Shown: positions 40,879 through 52,126 of the stretch, piece by piece
Position numbering within the stretch: the first letter of the stretch is position 1
How the letters are laid out: each line of letters starts with the position of its first letter
From: Streptomyces sp. SKN60
GTDB taxonomy: Bacteria > Actinomycetota > Actinomycetes > Streptomycetales > Streptomycetaceae
Length of the DNA: 64,000 nucleotides
Direction: 5' to 3'
Assembly: GCF_026236535.1 (NCBI RefSeq)
Contig: NZ_JAHTMW010000009.1
Span: forward strand, 124,001 to 188,000
Translations under genes and position numbers: made by a program
The notes under the pieces: generated by a model
Told to the model about the DNA's origin: nothing
Databases searched by the model: none
The model's input: the letters and a program-made list of their open reading frames with translations, nothing else

Positions 40879-42834
40879 TCAGTCCTCGCTGGGCGCGGCC
40901 GGCAGCTTGGTCTGGATGAGGTCCATGACCGAGGAGTCCGTCAGCGTCGTGACATCGCCCAGTTCGCGGTTCTCGGCGACGTCCCGGAGCAGCCGGCGCA
41001 TGATCTTTCCGGAGCGGGTCTTGGGCAGCTCGGCCACCGGCAGGATCCGCTTCGGCTTGGCGATCGGGCCGAGGGTCGCGCCGACGTGGTTGCGCAGCTC
41101 GGCGACGAGGCCCTCGTCCTCGCTGGCCGTGCCGCGCAGGATCACGAAGGCGACGATGGCCTGGCCGGTCGTCTCGTCGGCGGCGCCGACCACGGCGGCC
41201 TCGGCGACGGACGGGTGGGAGACCAGCGCGGACTCGACCTCGGTGGTGGAGATGTTGTGGCCCGAGACGAGCATGACGTCGTCGACCCGGCCGAGCAGCC
41301 AGATGTCGCCGTCCTCGTCCTTCTTCGCGCCGTCGCCCGCGAAGTACTTGCCGTCGAAGCGCGACCAGTAGGTGTCGATGAAGCGCTGGTCGTCCCCCCA
41401 GATGGTGCGGAGCATCGACGGCCACGGCTCGGTGAGGACCAGATAGCCGCCGCCGCCGTTCGGCACCTCGTTGGCCTCGTCGTCGACGACGGTGGCCGAG
41501 ATGCCGGGCAGCGGGCGCTGCGCGGAGCCGGGCTTGGTCTCGATGACGCCCGGCAGCGGCGAGATCATCGCCGCGCCGGTCTCGGTCTGCCACCACGTGT
41601 CCACGATCGGGCACGTGTCGGCGCCGATGTGCTTGCGGTACCAGATCCACGCCTCGGGGTTGATCGGCTCGCCGACCGAGCCGAGCACCCGCAGCGACGA
41701 CAGGTCGAACTTGGCGGGGATGTCGTCGCCCCACTTCATGAACGTGCGGATCAGCGTCGGCGCCGTGTAGAGGATGGTGACGCCGTACTTCTGCACGATC
41801 TCGAACACCCGGCCCTGGTGCGGGGTGTCCGGGGTGCCCTCGTACATGACCTGGGTGGCGCCGTTGGCCAGCGGGCCGTAGACGATGTACGTGTGCCCGG
41901 TGACCCAGCCGATGTCGGCGGTGCACCAGAAGACGTCGCTCTCCGGCTTGAGGTCGAAGATGGCGTGGTGGGTGTAGGCGGCCTGGGTGAGGTAGCCGCC
42001 GGAGGTGTGCAGGATGCCCTTCGGCTTACCCGTGGTGCCCGAGGTGTAGAGGATGAAGAGCGGGTGCTCCGCCTCGAAGGCCTCGGGGGTGTGCTCGGCG
42101 GACTGGCGGGTGACGATGTCGTCCCACCACACGTCGCGGCCCTCGGTGAACGCGGTGTCCTGGCCGGTGCGGCGGACCACGAGGACGTGCTCGACCTGCG
42201 GGCACTTGGCGACGGCCTCGTCGATGGCCGGCTTGAGGGCGGACGGCTTGCCGCGGCGGTAGCCGCCGTCGGCGGTGACGACCAGCTTGGCGTCGGCGTC
42301 CTGGATGCGTGAGGCGACGGCGTCGGCCGAGAAGCCGCCGAAGACCACCGAGTGGGCGGCGCCGATGCGGGCGCAGGCCAGCATGGTGATGGCGGCCTCG
42401 GGGATCATCGGCAGATAGACCGCGACCCGGTCGCCCTTGCGGACGCCCAGCTCGGTCAGGGCGTTGGCGGCCCGGGAGACCTCGTCCTTGAGCTCGGCGT
42501 AGGTGATGGCGCGGCTGTCGCCCGGCTCGCCCTCGAAGTGGATGGCGACCCGGTCGCCGTTGCCGGCCTCGACGTGCCGGTCCACGCAGTTGTACGCGAC
42601 GTTCAGCTCGCCGTCGGCGAACCACTTGGCGAACGGCGGGTTCGACCAGTCCAGGGTCTCGGTCGGCTCGGTGGCCCAGCTGAGCCGCTTGGCCTGTTCG
42701 GCCCAGAAGCCCAGCCTGTCCGCCTTGGCCTGCTCGTACGCCTCCGCCGTGACATTGGCGTGCGCGGCCAGCTCGGCGGGCGGCGCGAATCGGCGCTCTT
42801 CCTTGAGCAGATTGGCCAAGGATTCGTTGCTCAC
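40879..42834 (-). CDS. acsA: acetyl-CoA synthetase
   Basis: A 651-aa AMP-forming enzyme making acetyl-CoA from acetate, ATP and CoA. Adenylation motifs are YTSGTTGKPKG (about residues 262-272), TWWQTETG and YWSRFDGKYFAGD. The C-terminal PKTRSGKIMRR carries the lysine that is reversibly acetylated in this family, so activity is probably controlled by an acetyltransferase/deacetylase. Length is standard. A DasR-box-like sequence lies about 95 bp upstream (42929-42940). Confidence 0.96.
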   Translation of the reverse strand: MSNESLANLLKEERRFAPPAELAAHANVTAEAYEQAKADRLGFWAEQAKRLSWATEPTETLDWSNPPFAKWFADGELNVAYNCVDRHVEAGNGDRVAIHFEGEPGDSRAITYAELKDEVSRAANALTELGVRKGDRVAVYLPMIPEAAITMLACARIGAAHSVVFGGFSADAVASRIQDADAKLVVTADGGYRRGKPSALKPAIDEAVAKCPQVEHVLVVRRTGQDTAFTEGRDVWWDDIVTRQSAEHTPEAFEAEHPLFILYTSGTTGKPKGILHTSGGYLTQAAYTHHAIFDLKPESDVFWCTADIGWVTGHTYIVYGPLANGATQVMYEGTPDTPHQGRVFEIVQKYGVTILYTAPTLIRTFMKWGDDIPAKFDLSSLRVLGSVGEPINPEAWIWYRKHIGADTCPIVDTWWQTETGAAMISPLPGVIETKPGSAQRPLPGISATVVDDEANEVPNGGGGYLVLTEPWPSMLRTIWGDDQRFIDTYWSRFDGKYFAGDGAKKDEDGDIWLLGRVDDVMLVSGHNISTTEVESALVSHPSVAEAAVVGAADETTGQAIVAFVILRGTASEDEGLVAELRNHVGATLGPIAKPKRILPVAELPKTRSGKIMRRLLRDVAENRELGDVTTLTDSSVMDLIQTKLPAAPSED

Positions 42835-42928
42835 GACATCTCCCTTTCCCAGGGCGTCCTATGTGCCTGTGTGTCCCGCGTCATAGCTCATCAGGCGGAT
42901 GCCCGGGTGACAAGAGCCTCCGGACAAT

Positions 42929-42940
42929 TGGTTTAGACCT
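42929..42940. promoter_or_regulatory. possible DasR (dre-like) site
   Basis: TGGTTTAGACCT differs at two positions from the TGGTCTAGACCA core of DasR-responsive elements. It lies upstream of acsA, a plausible target because N-acetylglucosamine breakdown yields acetate. Confidence 0.3.
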
Positions 42941-42959
42941 GTGGGGTGACATGCGGAGG

Positions 42960-42998
42960 TGACCCCTCGCTCCCCGAGCGGTGGGGAGCGAGGGGTCA
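42960..42998. terminator. terminator hairpin
   Basis: A perfect 16-bp stem (42960-42975 and 42983-42998) with a 7-nt loop, downstream of the SulP-carbonic anhydrase gene. Confidence 0.88.
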
Positions 42999-43029
42999 CA
43001 CACTTGCACGGACGGACGGAACGGAAGGT

Positions 43030-45513
<2,484 letters not shown>

Positions 45514-45792
45514 GTTCCCGTCTCCTCCGGAGGGGCAGCGTGGCGCGGCTCGTGCGGGGTGCAGCGGCGGGTACAGCGATCGTCACTGATCAACGCTCAG
45601 TAAATGGATGGTAATGGAGAGTAAAGTCTCCGGCATTATTTTCGGGGCAAACAGGGCAATGATTCACCGGATCAGGTGACAGAACGTGGTCATGCCGCTT
45701 GTCGTTGCCGCGCTCCGGCCGTCGTGGTGCGACGTTGTCGCCGCTTGTACGGAAATCCGAGGAACCGTGCCGCAACGAGGAGAGGTGTGCGG
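45514..45792. promoter_or_regulatory. divergent control region, SulP-CA/deacetylase
   Basis: An AT-richer 280-bp region. GGAGA/TCTCC (45616-45631) forms a short inverted repeat, and an AT-rich CATTATTTTC stretch lies just downstream of it. No gene is seen. Confidence 0.45.
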
Positions 45793-47124
45793 ATGTCAGC
45801 CGCCGTGAGAAGGACCGCCGCGAGAAGGACCACTGTCCAGAAGAGGGCGCTCGCCGTCGGCGCCCTCGCCGTCGCCCTCACGGCCGGGCTCGCCGGCTGC
45901 TCGGGCTCCGGCGGTTCCGCCCCACAGGGCGCACCGGGCGGCGCGGGTGCCAAGAAGGGCCCGGCCGCGGCCCCGCAGAGCGCGGTCCGGCTGATCGGCG
46001 ACGGCTCCACCGCCTTCACCGGCACGCAGCCCCACCAGCCCAGCTGGCAGCGTCTGAAGCCGGGTCAGCAGCCGCCGCAGTTCGTGGTGTTCTCCTGGGA
46101 CGGCGCGGGCGAGGACAGCCAGAAGCTGTTCTCCCACTTCCGCAAGGTCGGCAAGCAGTACGGCGCGAACATGACGTACTTCCTCAGCGGCGTCTACCTG
46201 CTGCCGGAGTCCAAGCGCGAGATGTACGACCCGCCGCAGCACTCCCCGGGCCGCTCGGACATCGGCTTCAACGACGTCGAGGGCATCCGCGACACCGTGC
46301 GCGAACTGCGCGGCGCCTGGGAGGAGGGCAACGAGATCGGCACCCACTTCAACGGGCACTTCTGCGGCAAGGACGGGGGCGTGGGCACCTGGTCGGTCGA
46401 CGAGTGGAAGAGCGAGATCAACCAGGCAAAGTCCTTCGTCAAGCACTGGAAGACCAATGCCGGACTGAAGGCGGAGCAGCCGCTTCCGTTCGACTACGAC
46501 AAGGAGCTCGTCGGCGCCCGCACGCCGTGCCTGGAGGGCCGCGCGAACTTCGTGAAGGCGGCGTCCCAGATGGGCTTCCGCTACGACACCAGCGGCGTCA
46601 ACGACCAGATCTGGCCCAAGAAGGACCAGGGCCTGTGGGACCTGTCGATGCAGCTGGTGCCGGTCCCCGGCCGTGCCTTCCAGACCCTGTCGATGGACTA
46701 CAACTTCCTGGTCAACCAGTCCGGTACGACCAAGGGCGACCCGTCGATGTACGAGTACTGGGGCAACCAGATGCGCGACGGCCTGGTGCAGGCCTTCGAG
46801 CGCTCCTATCGGGGCAACCGCGCGCCGCTGATCATCGGCAACCACTTCGAGTCCTGGAACGGCGGCACCTACATGCGCGCCATCGAGGAGACCATCGCCA
46901 CGGTCTGCGTGCAGAAGGACGTCGAGTGCGTCTCCTTCCGCCAGCTCGCCGACTGGCTCGACGCCCAGGACTCGGCGGTCGTCGCCAAGCTCCGCACCCT
47001 GAAGGTCGGCGAGGCCCCGGCCGCCGGCTGGCAGTCCTTCCTGGCCCCGCAGCCCGCCGCCCCGGCCGGAGCGGCGGGCAAGCCGGCCGCGCCGCCCGCC
47101 GTCAAGCCGGCTGAACGGCGCTGA
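45793..47124 (+). CDS. polysaccharide deacetylase-like lipoprotein
   Basis: A 443-aa secreted lipoprotein. A signal peptide ends in lipobox LAGC (cysteine at about residue 36). The mature part has a NodB-like fold: VFSWDGAGED (metal-binding Asp), and GTHFNGHFC, which matches the HxxxH metal motif. Later RTPCLEG fits motif 3. The domain is more divergent than standard chitooligosaccharide deacetylases, so it may act on wall or extracellular polysaccharide. ATG 45793 is preferred with GAGGAGAGG 7 nt upstream. The Ala/Pro-rich tail overlaps a relic on the other strand. Confidence 0.82.
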   Translation: MSAAVRRTAARRTTVQKRALAVGALAVALTAGLAGCSGSGGSAPQGAPGGAGAKKGPAAAPQSAVRLIGDGSTAFTGTQPHQPSWQRLKPGQQPPQFVVFSWDGAGEDSQKLFSHFRKVGKQYGANMTYFLSGVYLLPESKREMYDPPQHSPGRSDIGFNDVEGIRDTVRELRGAWEEGNEIGTHFNGHFCGKDGGVGTWSVDEWKSEINQAKSFVKHWKTNAGLKAEQPLPFDYDKELVGARTPCLEGRANFVKAASQMGFRYDTSGVNDQIWPKKDQGLWDLSMQLVPVPGRAFQTLSMDYNFLVNQSGTTKGDPSMYEYWGNQMRDGLVQAFERSYRGNRAPLIIGNHFESWNGGTYMRAIEETIATVCVQKDVECVSFRQLADWLDAQDSAVVAKLRTLKVGEAPAAGWQSFLAPQPAAPAGAAGKPAAPPAVKPAERR

Positions 47125-47187
47125 GCCCTTCCGCCAGTACGAAGTCGGGGTCGACCTGCGCCGCCAGGTCGGCCCCGGCCCCTTCTT
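47102..47187 (-). pseudogene. relic of a CooC-like ATPase C-terminus
   Basis: On the - strand, 28 codons ending TGA (47104-47102) encode GADLAAQVDPDFVLAEGL, which aligns with GADLAGQVDPGFVLDERL at the C-terminus of the neighbouring ATPase gene. No other part of a gene is found, so this is a remnant of a duplicated copy. It overlaps the end of the deacetylase gene. Confidence 0.6.
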
Positions 47188-47281
47188 TCTCGCCCCCTCG
47201 CACCGCTCGGCGCCGGGGCGCCTCCCGGGCGTCGGGAGCGGTGCCGGACTCCGTCCGGCGAGGCGGGACGGGGCGGGCGCG

Positions 47282-48274
47282 TCAGCTCGGCTGCGGCACG
47301 GCGAGGCGCTCGTCGAGGACGAAGCCCGGGTCGACCTGACCCGCCAGGTCGGCCCCCGTTTTGGCGTTGCCCCAGCTCTCCGCGTTCTTCAGGTGGAAGT
47401 GGACCATCTGGCGCGTGTAGCGCTCCCAGTCGCGGTGGGCGTACGAGTCGTCCGCCGCGTTCTGGAGGAGCTGCAGGGCCGTGCGGTTGGTGGCCTCCAG
47501 GAGCTCGAAGAGCGGCGGGCGGCCCTTCTCCATCGAGCGCACCCAGTCGGAGTGGCCGACCGTCACCAGCAGGTCGTCGCCGACCTCGGCGCGCAGGAAG
47601 TCGACGTCGTCCGGGCCCTGCACCTTGTTGCCGACGACCTTCAGCGCGACCCCGAAGTCCCGCGCGTACTCCTTGTACTGGCGGTAGACGGACACGCCCT
47701 TGCGGGTCGGCTCGGCCACCAGGAAGGTCATGTCGAAGCGGGTGAACATGCCCGACGCGAAGGAGTCCGAACCGGCCGTCATGTCGACCACCACGTATTC
47801 GTCCGGCCCGTCCACCAGGTGGTTCAGGCACAGCTCCACCGCGCCGACCTTCGAGTGGTAGCAGGCCACCCCGAGGTCCGACTCGGTGAACGGGCCCGTC
47901 GCCATCAGCCGGATCCCGTCCCCGTCGAGCACCACCGGACGGGCACAGGCCTCGTACACCGGGTTGTCCTCGCGGACCCGGAGCAGCCGCGAACCCGCCC
48001 CGGGCGGCGTCGTCTTGATCATCGTGTCGGCGGAGGCGATCCGCGGGTTGACGCCCCGCAGGTACTCCTTGATCAGCGGCAGATGCGCCCCCATGGCGGG
48101 CAGCGCGGCGGCCTCCTCGTCGGAGAGGCCGAGCGCCGCTCCGAGGTGCTGGTTGATGTCTGCGTCGACCGCCATGACCGGGGCTCCGGCGGCGGCGAGG
48201 TGTCGGATGAAGAGCGAGGACAGCGTCGTCTTGCCGCTGCCGCCCTTCCCCACGAAAGCGATCTTCATGTTCAC
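47282..48274 (-). CDS. CooC/MinD-like ATP-binding protein
   Basis: A 330-aa cytoplasmic P-loop ATPase, MKIAFVGKGGSGKTT with deviant Walker A, followed by AVDADINQHLG and VVVDMTAGSDSFASG. Such proteins include CooC-type nickel-insertion ATPases and ParA relatives; the target is unknown. A -10-like TACGCT lies 5-6 nt before the GTG at 48274, suggesting a leaderless mRNA, and the ATG two codons later is an alternative. It is divergent from the Fic-like gene, and a partial copy of its 3' end lies at 47102-47187. Confidence 0.85.
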   Translation of the reverse strand: MNMKIAFVGKGGSGKTTLSSLFIRHLAAAGAPVMAVDADINQHLGAALGLSDEEAAALPAMGAHLPLIKEYLRGVNPRIASADTMIKTTPPGAGSRLLRVREDNPVYEACARPVVLDGDGIRLMATGPFTESDLGVACYHSKVGAVELCLNHLVDGPDEYVVVDMTAGSDSFASGMFTRFDMTFLVAEPTRKGVSVYRQYKEYARDFGVALKVVGNKVQGPDDVDFLRAEVGDDLLVTVGHSDWVRSMEKGRPPLFELLEATNRTALQLLQNAADDSYAHRDWERYTRQMVHFHLKNAESWGNAKTGADLAGQVDPGFVLDERLAVPQPS

Positions 48275-48370
48275 CTAGCGTAGTGGCATGCATGCTCGCC
48301 GTGGTCAAGGTGCGTGAAGAAGACCACTCCAAGGTGGGGTCCGAGCCGCAGGCGCGTAGCCTCCCTACTT

Positions 48371-49189
48371 ATGAGTACGCACGCCTCTGACCCCCTGGCC
48401 GCCCTCGGCTCCCTGCCGGGCGTCGCCGACTCGGTGGACTCCGTACGCAAGGCCGTCGACCGGGTCTACGGCCACCGTGTGATGCGCCGTCGCAGCAACG
48501 AGATCACCGCCGAGGCGGCGCTGCGCGGGGCGCGCGGCTCCGCCGCGCTCGCGGGCGCCGACTGGGCCCTCGAAGAGGTCCGTCGGCGCACCGACTTCGG
48601 CGCGGACCCGGAGGCCCGCACGGTCGGCGCGGCGCTGCGGCTGGGCGCCGAGAGCGGGCAGCTGCTCTCCATCTGGCGCCAGTCGCCGCTGCGGGTGCTG
48701 GCCCGACTGCACCTGGTCGCCGAGGGCGAGCCGCGCGAGTCGACGGGACGGCCGCGGCAGGCGGGCGAGCCGGTGGACGAGCCGCTGATCGAGGCGCCGC
48801 TGCCGGACCCGGCGGAGGTCTCCGGCCGGCTCGACGGCCTCGCCGACCTGATCATCGCGGGCGGCGACGCCCCGGCGCTCGTCACGGCCGCCGTGGTGCA
48901 CGGCGAACTGCTCGCGCTGCGCCCCTTCACCTCGTACAACGGCCTGATCGCGCGGGCGGCTGAGCGGATCGTGCTGATCGGCAGCGGTCTCGACCCGAAG
49001 GCGATCTGCCCGGCCGAGGTCGGCCACGCCGAGCTGGGCCGGGCGGCGTACCTGGCCGCCTTCGACGGCTATCTCTCCGGGACCCCGGACGGCATGGGCG
49101 CCTGGATCGCGCACTGCGGACGCGCGGTGGAACTCGGGGTGCGGGAGTCGACGGCCGTCTGCGAGGCGCTGCAGCGCGGCGCGGCCTGA
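48371..49189 (+). CDS. Fic-like protein with degenerate active site
   Basis: A 272-aa protein with the helical Fic fold. At the active-site loop it reads LRPFTSYNGLIAR instead of HPFx(D/E)GNGRxxR. The catalytic histidine is Arg (R184) and the acidic residue and one arginine are lost, so AMP transfer by the usual mechanism is not expected. The domain is conserved in Streptomyces and may serve binding only. It is divergent from the CooC-like gene; a perfect hairpin lies 42 bp after its stop. Confidence 0.8.
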   Translation: MSTHASDPLAALGSLPGVADSVDSVRKAVDRVYGHRVMRRRSNEITAEAALRGARGSAALAGADWALEEVRRRTDFGADPEARTVGAALRLGAESGQLLSIWRQSPLRVLARLHLVAEGEPRESTGRPRQAGEPVDEPLIEAPLPDPAEVSGRLDGLADLIIAGGDAPALVTAAVVHGELLALRPFTSYNGLIARAAERIVLIGSGLDPKAICPAEVGHAELGRAAYLAAFDGYLSGTPDGMGAWIAHCGRAVELGVRESTAVCEALQRGAA

Positions 49190-49590
49190 GCGCTTCTCGT
49201 ACGTCCCGGGCGCGCCCCCAAACATGGGTTGCGGCGGTACCAGACTTCGGTACCGCCGCTGGCACGTCTACCCAGTTACCAAGCGTCCTCGATATGTGCC
49301 CATCAGGCGGGGAACTTTGCCCTGCGCCTGGTGCGGCTGGCCCTTAATCGAAGGGTCGACGTCGCGTGGGTGCCAGGTTTCTGTGCATCAGGTCCGTGGG
49401 GCCGTCATGCTCAACAGGTGATCCTCTCGGATGTCCCCGGTCTCGCGGGCCTGATTCCTTTCTACTCCTGTCCGGATGGAAGCGAAAGTCCTGAATCCGC
49501 TTCTTTGCGCCCTTCTCAAATCCAGGCAAAGGGATCGGCAAGTCCCGAGGTCGGAGCGGTGGGTCGCCCCGGGCTCTCCGAGATGAGGGC
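49190..49590. other. intergenic region with hairpin
   Basis: About 400 bp without a supportable gene. A perfect 11-bp hairpin (49231-49241 and 49249-49259, loop AGACTTC) is the probable terminator of the Fic-like gene. The remaining sequence has no ribosome site with a conserved frame on either strand. Confidence 0.55.
49231..49259 (+). terminator. hairpin after Fic-like gene
   Basis: GCGGCGGTACC and its exact reverse complement with a 7-nt loop. No U-run follows, as is usual in Streptomyces. Confidence 0.6.
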
Positions 49591-50451
49591 TCAGGCGACG
49601 GCCCGGGCCGCCGCGCGGGCGAGCGCGGCCTGCCGGCGGCGGCTGGCGTACCAGACGAGGCCCGCGGTGGCCGCCGCCGCACCCACCGCCGCCGCGGCGA
49701 CGAGCGCCGGACGCGGCGGCATCCGGAACTCCGGCAGCCGCTGCTTGAGCCGGACCGGCTTGTCGAAGACCAGGACCGGCCAGTCCCGCGAGGTCGCCTC
49801 GCGGCGCAGCGCCCGGTCGGGGTTCACCGCGTACGGGTGGCCCACGGCCTCCAGCATCGGCAGGTCGGTCGCCGAGTCGCTGTACGCGAAGCAGCGCGAG
49901 AGGTCGTAGCCCTCGGACTCGGCGAGCTCCCGGATGGCCTCCGCCTTGGTCGGGCCGTACGCGTAGTACTCCACCTCGCCCGTGAAGCAGCCGTCCTCGC
50001 CGACCACCATGCGCGTGGCGACCACCCGGTCGGCGCCGAGCATCTCGCCGACGGGCTCCACGACCTCGGCCCCGGAGGTCGAGACGATCACGACGTCGCG
50101 GCCGGCGGCGTGGTGGTCCTCGATGAGTGAGGCCGCCTCGTCGTAGATGATCGGGTCGATCAGATCGTGCAGGGTCTCGGCCACGAGCTGCTTCACCTGA
50201 GCGACGTTCCAGCCTTTGCAGAGCTCGGAAAGATATTCGCGCATCCGCTCCATCTGGTCGTGATCGGCCCCGCCGACCAGGTATACGAACTGGATGTACG
50301 CCGTCCGCAGTGCGGCACGGCGACTGATCAGTCCGCCCCGGTAGAAGGACTTGCTGAAGGTCAGCGTCGAGGACTTCGCAATGACCGTCTTGTCCAGGTC
50401 AAAGAAGGCGGCTGCGCGCGGCATCGAGTGGTTTTCCACGTGCCCGAGCAT
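49591..50451 (-). CDS. HAD-IB family phosphatase
   Basis: A 286-aa HAD-superfamily hydrolase. Motif I is FFDLDKTVIA (DxDxT), motif II VIVSTSG, motif III in PTKAEAI and motif IV YSDSATDLPML. The SerB/CicA-like subgroup hydrolyses small phosphate esters. The C-terminus (about 250-275) has a predicted membrane helix followed by a basic tail. ATG 50451 is the most upstream start; a GTG twelve nt later is also possible. Substrate unknown. Confidence 0.87.
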   Translation of the reverse strand: MLGHVENHSMPRAAAFFDLDKTVIAKSSTLTFSKSFYRGGLISRRAALRTAYIQFVYLVGGADHDQMERMREYLSELCKGWNVAQVKQLVAETLHDLIDPIIYDEAASLIEDHHAAGRDVVIVSTSGAEVVEPVGEMLGADRVVATRMVVGEDGCFTGEVEYYAYGPTKAEAIRELAESEGYDLSRCFAYSDSATDLPMLEAVGHPYAVNPDRALRREATSRDWPVLVFDKPVRLKQRLPEFRMPPRPALVAAAAVGAAAATAGLVWYASRRRQAALARAAARAVA

Positions 50452-50483
50452 AGGTGCCCGCCATTCGGCGTACGCTGGGGCGC

Positions 50484-50549
50484 GTGGGTTTGCCTGAGAA
50501 GGCTCTCGGGTACACCATGGAAGTCACGGATCGTTCGCGACCGTGCTAA
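50484..50549 (+). CDS. possible leaderless 21-aa peptide gene
   Basis: A -10-like TACGCT (50471-50476) ends 7 nt before GTG 50484, which opens a 21-codon frame (GLPEKALGYTMEVTDRSRPC) ending in TAA. No ribosome site is seen, so it would be leaderless. A strong hairpin follows (50587-50621). It could be a leader peptide for the downstream region or a small RNA. I do not recognise it. Confidence 0.35.
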   Translation: MGLPEKALGYTMEVTDRSRPC

Positions 50550-50586
50550 CCCGGTCCGGCTCCTCCCCCCCCGAGTCGGCCGGAGA

Positions 50587-50621
50587 GACGACCCCCGCTC
50601 TCCCCCCCGGCGGGGGTCGTC
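50587..50621 (+). terminator. hairpin, possible attenuator/terminator
   Basis: Perfect GACGACCCCCGC/GCGGGGGTCGTC stem with an 11-nt loop, downstream of the possible 21-aa peptide gene. Confidence 0.55.
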
Positions 50622-50778
50622 GCATGTCCGGACGGGTTTTCGTCCACTCTTCACTCATCTTCTCCCCTTCCTCCGGCGCGCGTCGCGGCGACGGCGAGGT
50701 GCGCGCACGAACCCTCGTTTCGTTACTCAGCGTAGTCGTCGGGCTGCTCTCCGGGCAGTCCCGGATCGGGTGACGGAG

Positions 50779-50805
50779 TTATTCACAGGCAGCCGGTTAT
50801 CCACA
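50779..50805. promoter_or_regulatory. two DnaA-box-like sequences
   Basis: TTATTCACA (50779-50787) and TTATCCACA (50797-50805), same orientation, 18 bp apart, both matching the general TTATNCACA box. They are upstream of ssd. Confidence 0.4.
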
Positions 50806-50893
50806 GTTTTCGAGCAAGATCCACTTGATTTCCGGGGCTGCTGCACGGTGATTCCGGTTGCGAAGTCCGCGAACCGCAGGAATCACGTGAGGG

Positions 50894-52126
50894 GTGGGTG
50901 CCGTGGAGGGACCGAAGGCTTCCGGAACGCCGGCGCGAGGCACGACGGTGCGAGGCGTGGGGGAGCGAAGCGTGGCGGCGCGGGGCATGGCGGCGAGGCG
51001 CCGGGGCGAGGGCCCGGGCGCGGGTGGGGATCCGGGCACGGGCGTGGGAGCTGGGGACGGCGGCGCGCCGCCGGTCCGGCCGCTGCTCGTCACCGAGGAC
51101 CTGGTGCTGCTCGACGACCTGCTGCGGCTGTGCGCGGCGGCGGGCGCCGAGCCCGAGGTGCACCACACCGTGCCCGAGCGCCGGGCGAGCTGGACCGACC
51201 CGCCGCTCGTGCTCGTCGGCGACGACGCGGCGGTCCGCTGCCGCACCGCCGCCCGAAGGCCGGGCGTGCTGCTCGTCGGCAGGGAACCCGACGACCCCGA
51301 CGTATGGCGGCGGGCCGTCCGGATCGGCGCGGAAGGCGTGCTGATCCTGCCTGGTGACGAGGGCCGGCTGGTGGATCTGCTCGCCGACGCCGTCGAGGGC
51401 GTCGGGCGGCAGGCCCCGACCGTCGGCGTCATCGGCGGGCGCGGCGGCGCCGGGGCCTCCACCCTGGCCTGCGCCCTGGCCCTCGCCGCCGTCCGGGCCG
51501 GGCAGCGCACCCTCCTCGTCGACGGCGACCTGCTCGGCGGCGGCCTCGACGTCCTGCTCGGCGCAGAGCGCGCCGAGGGCCGCCGCTGGCCCGACTTCGC
51601 CGCCTCGAAGGGCCGGCTGGCCGGCGCCGCACTGGAGGAGTCGCTGCCCGAGGCGCACGGACTGCGGGTGCTCAGCTGGGACCGCGGCGATCCGGTGCTC
51701 GTGCCGCCCGAGGCCATGCGCTCGGTGCTCGCCGCCGCCCGGCGGCGCGGCGGGGTCGTCGTGGTCGACCTGCCCCGCCGGATCGACGACACGGTCACCG
51801 AGGCCCTCGCCCAGCTCGACCTCGGACTGCTGCTCGTCCCCGGCGAACTCCGCGCCGTCGCCGCCGCCCAGCGGGTGGCCGGCGCCGTCGGCACCGTGGT
51901 GCGCGACCTGCGCGCCGTCGTCCGCGGGCCGTACGCGCCCGGGCTCGACGAGCAGTGGATCGCCGACGCCCTCCGGCTCCCCCTCGTCGGCGAACTTCCC
52001 CACGACCCCGGCCTGTCGACGGCCGGCGACGGCGGACCCCCGCCCGGCGCGGAGGCCAGGAGCGGGCTCGCCCGGTTCGGTGCCGCGTTCTGGGACCGGG
52101 TCCTCACCCCGGAGCGTGCGGCATGA
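50894..52126 (+). CDS. ssd: septum site-determining protein Ssd (TadZ/CpaE-like)
   Basis: A 410-aa MinD/ParA-family protein. A basic, Gly-rich start (about 1-60) leads to a receiver-like domain (about 65-170) and the ATPase with GGRGGAGAST as deviant Walker A (about residue 180), then VDLPRRIDD. It heads the tad operon and probably places the secretion ATPase, as TadZ does. GTG 50894 is chosen; GTG 50903 is possible. The stop overlaps the next ATG (ATGA). Confidence 0.85.
   Translation: MGAVEGPKASGTPARGTTVRGVGERSVAARGMAARRRGEGPGAGGDPGTGVGAGDGGAPPVRPLLVTEDLVLLDDLLRLCAAAGAEPEVHHTVPERRASWTDPPLVLVGDDAAVRCRTAARRPGVLLVGREPDDPDVWRRAVRIGAEGVLILPGDEGRLVDLLADAVEGVGRQAPTVGVIGGRGGAGASTLACALALAAVRAGQRTLLVDGDLLGGGLDVLLGAERAEGRRWPDFAASKGRLAGAALEESLPEAHGLRVLSWDRGDPVLVPPEAMRSVLAAARRRGGVVVVDLPRRIDDTVTEALAQLDLGLLLVPGELRAVAAAQRVAGAVGTVVRDLRAVVRGPYAPGLDEQWIADALRLPLVGELPHDPGLSTAGDGGPPPGAEARSGLARFGAAFWDRVLTPERAA

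Larger units (their letters stand above)
50550..50893. other. leader region of ssd with hairpin and DnaA-like boxes
   Basis: A perfect 12-bp hairpin (50587-50598 and 50610-50621, 11-nt loop) is followed by GGACG-N6-CGTCC (50629-50644). Two DnaA-box-like sequences lie at 50779-50787 (TTATTCACA) and 50797-50805 (TTATCCACA). No protein gene is seen before ssd. Confidence 0.5.

Noticed and set aside
49229-49590. Open frames in the spacer before the HAD gene
   Set aside because: No ribosome sites, no recognisable domains and Arg/Ser-rich composition on both strands.
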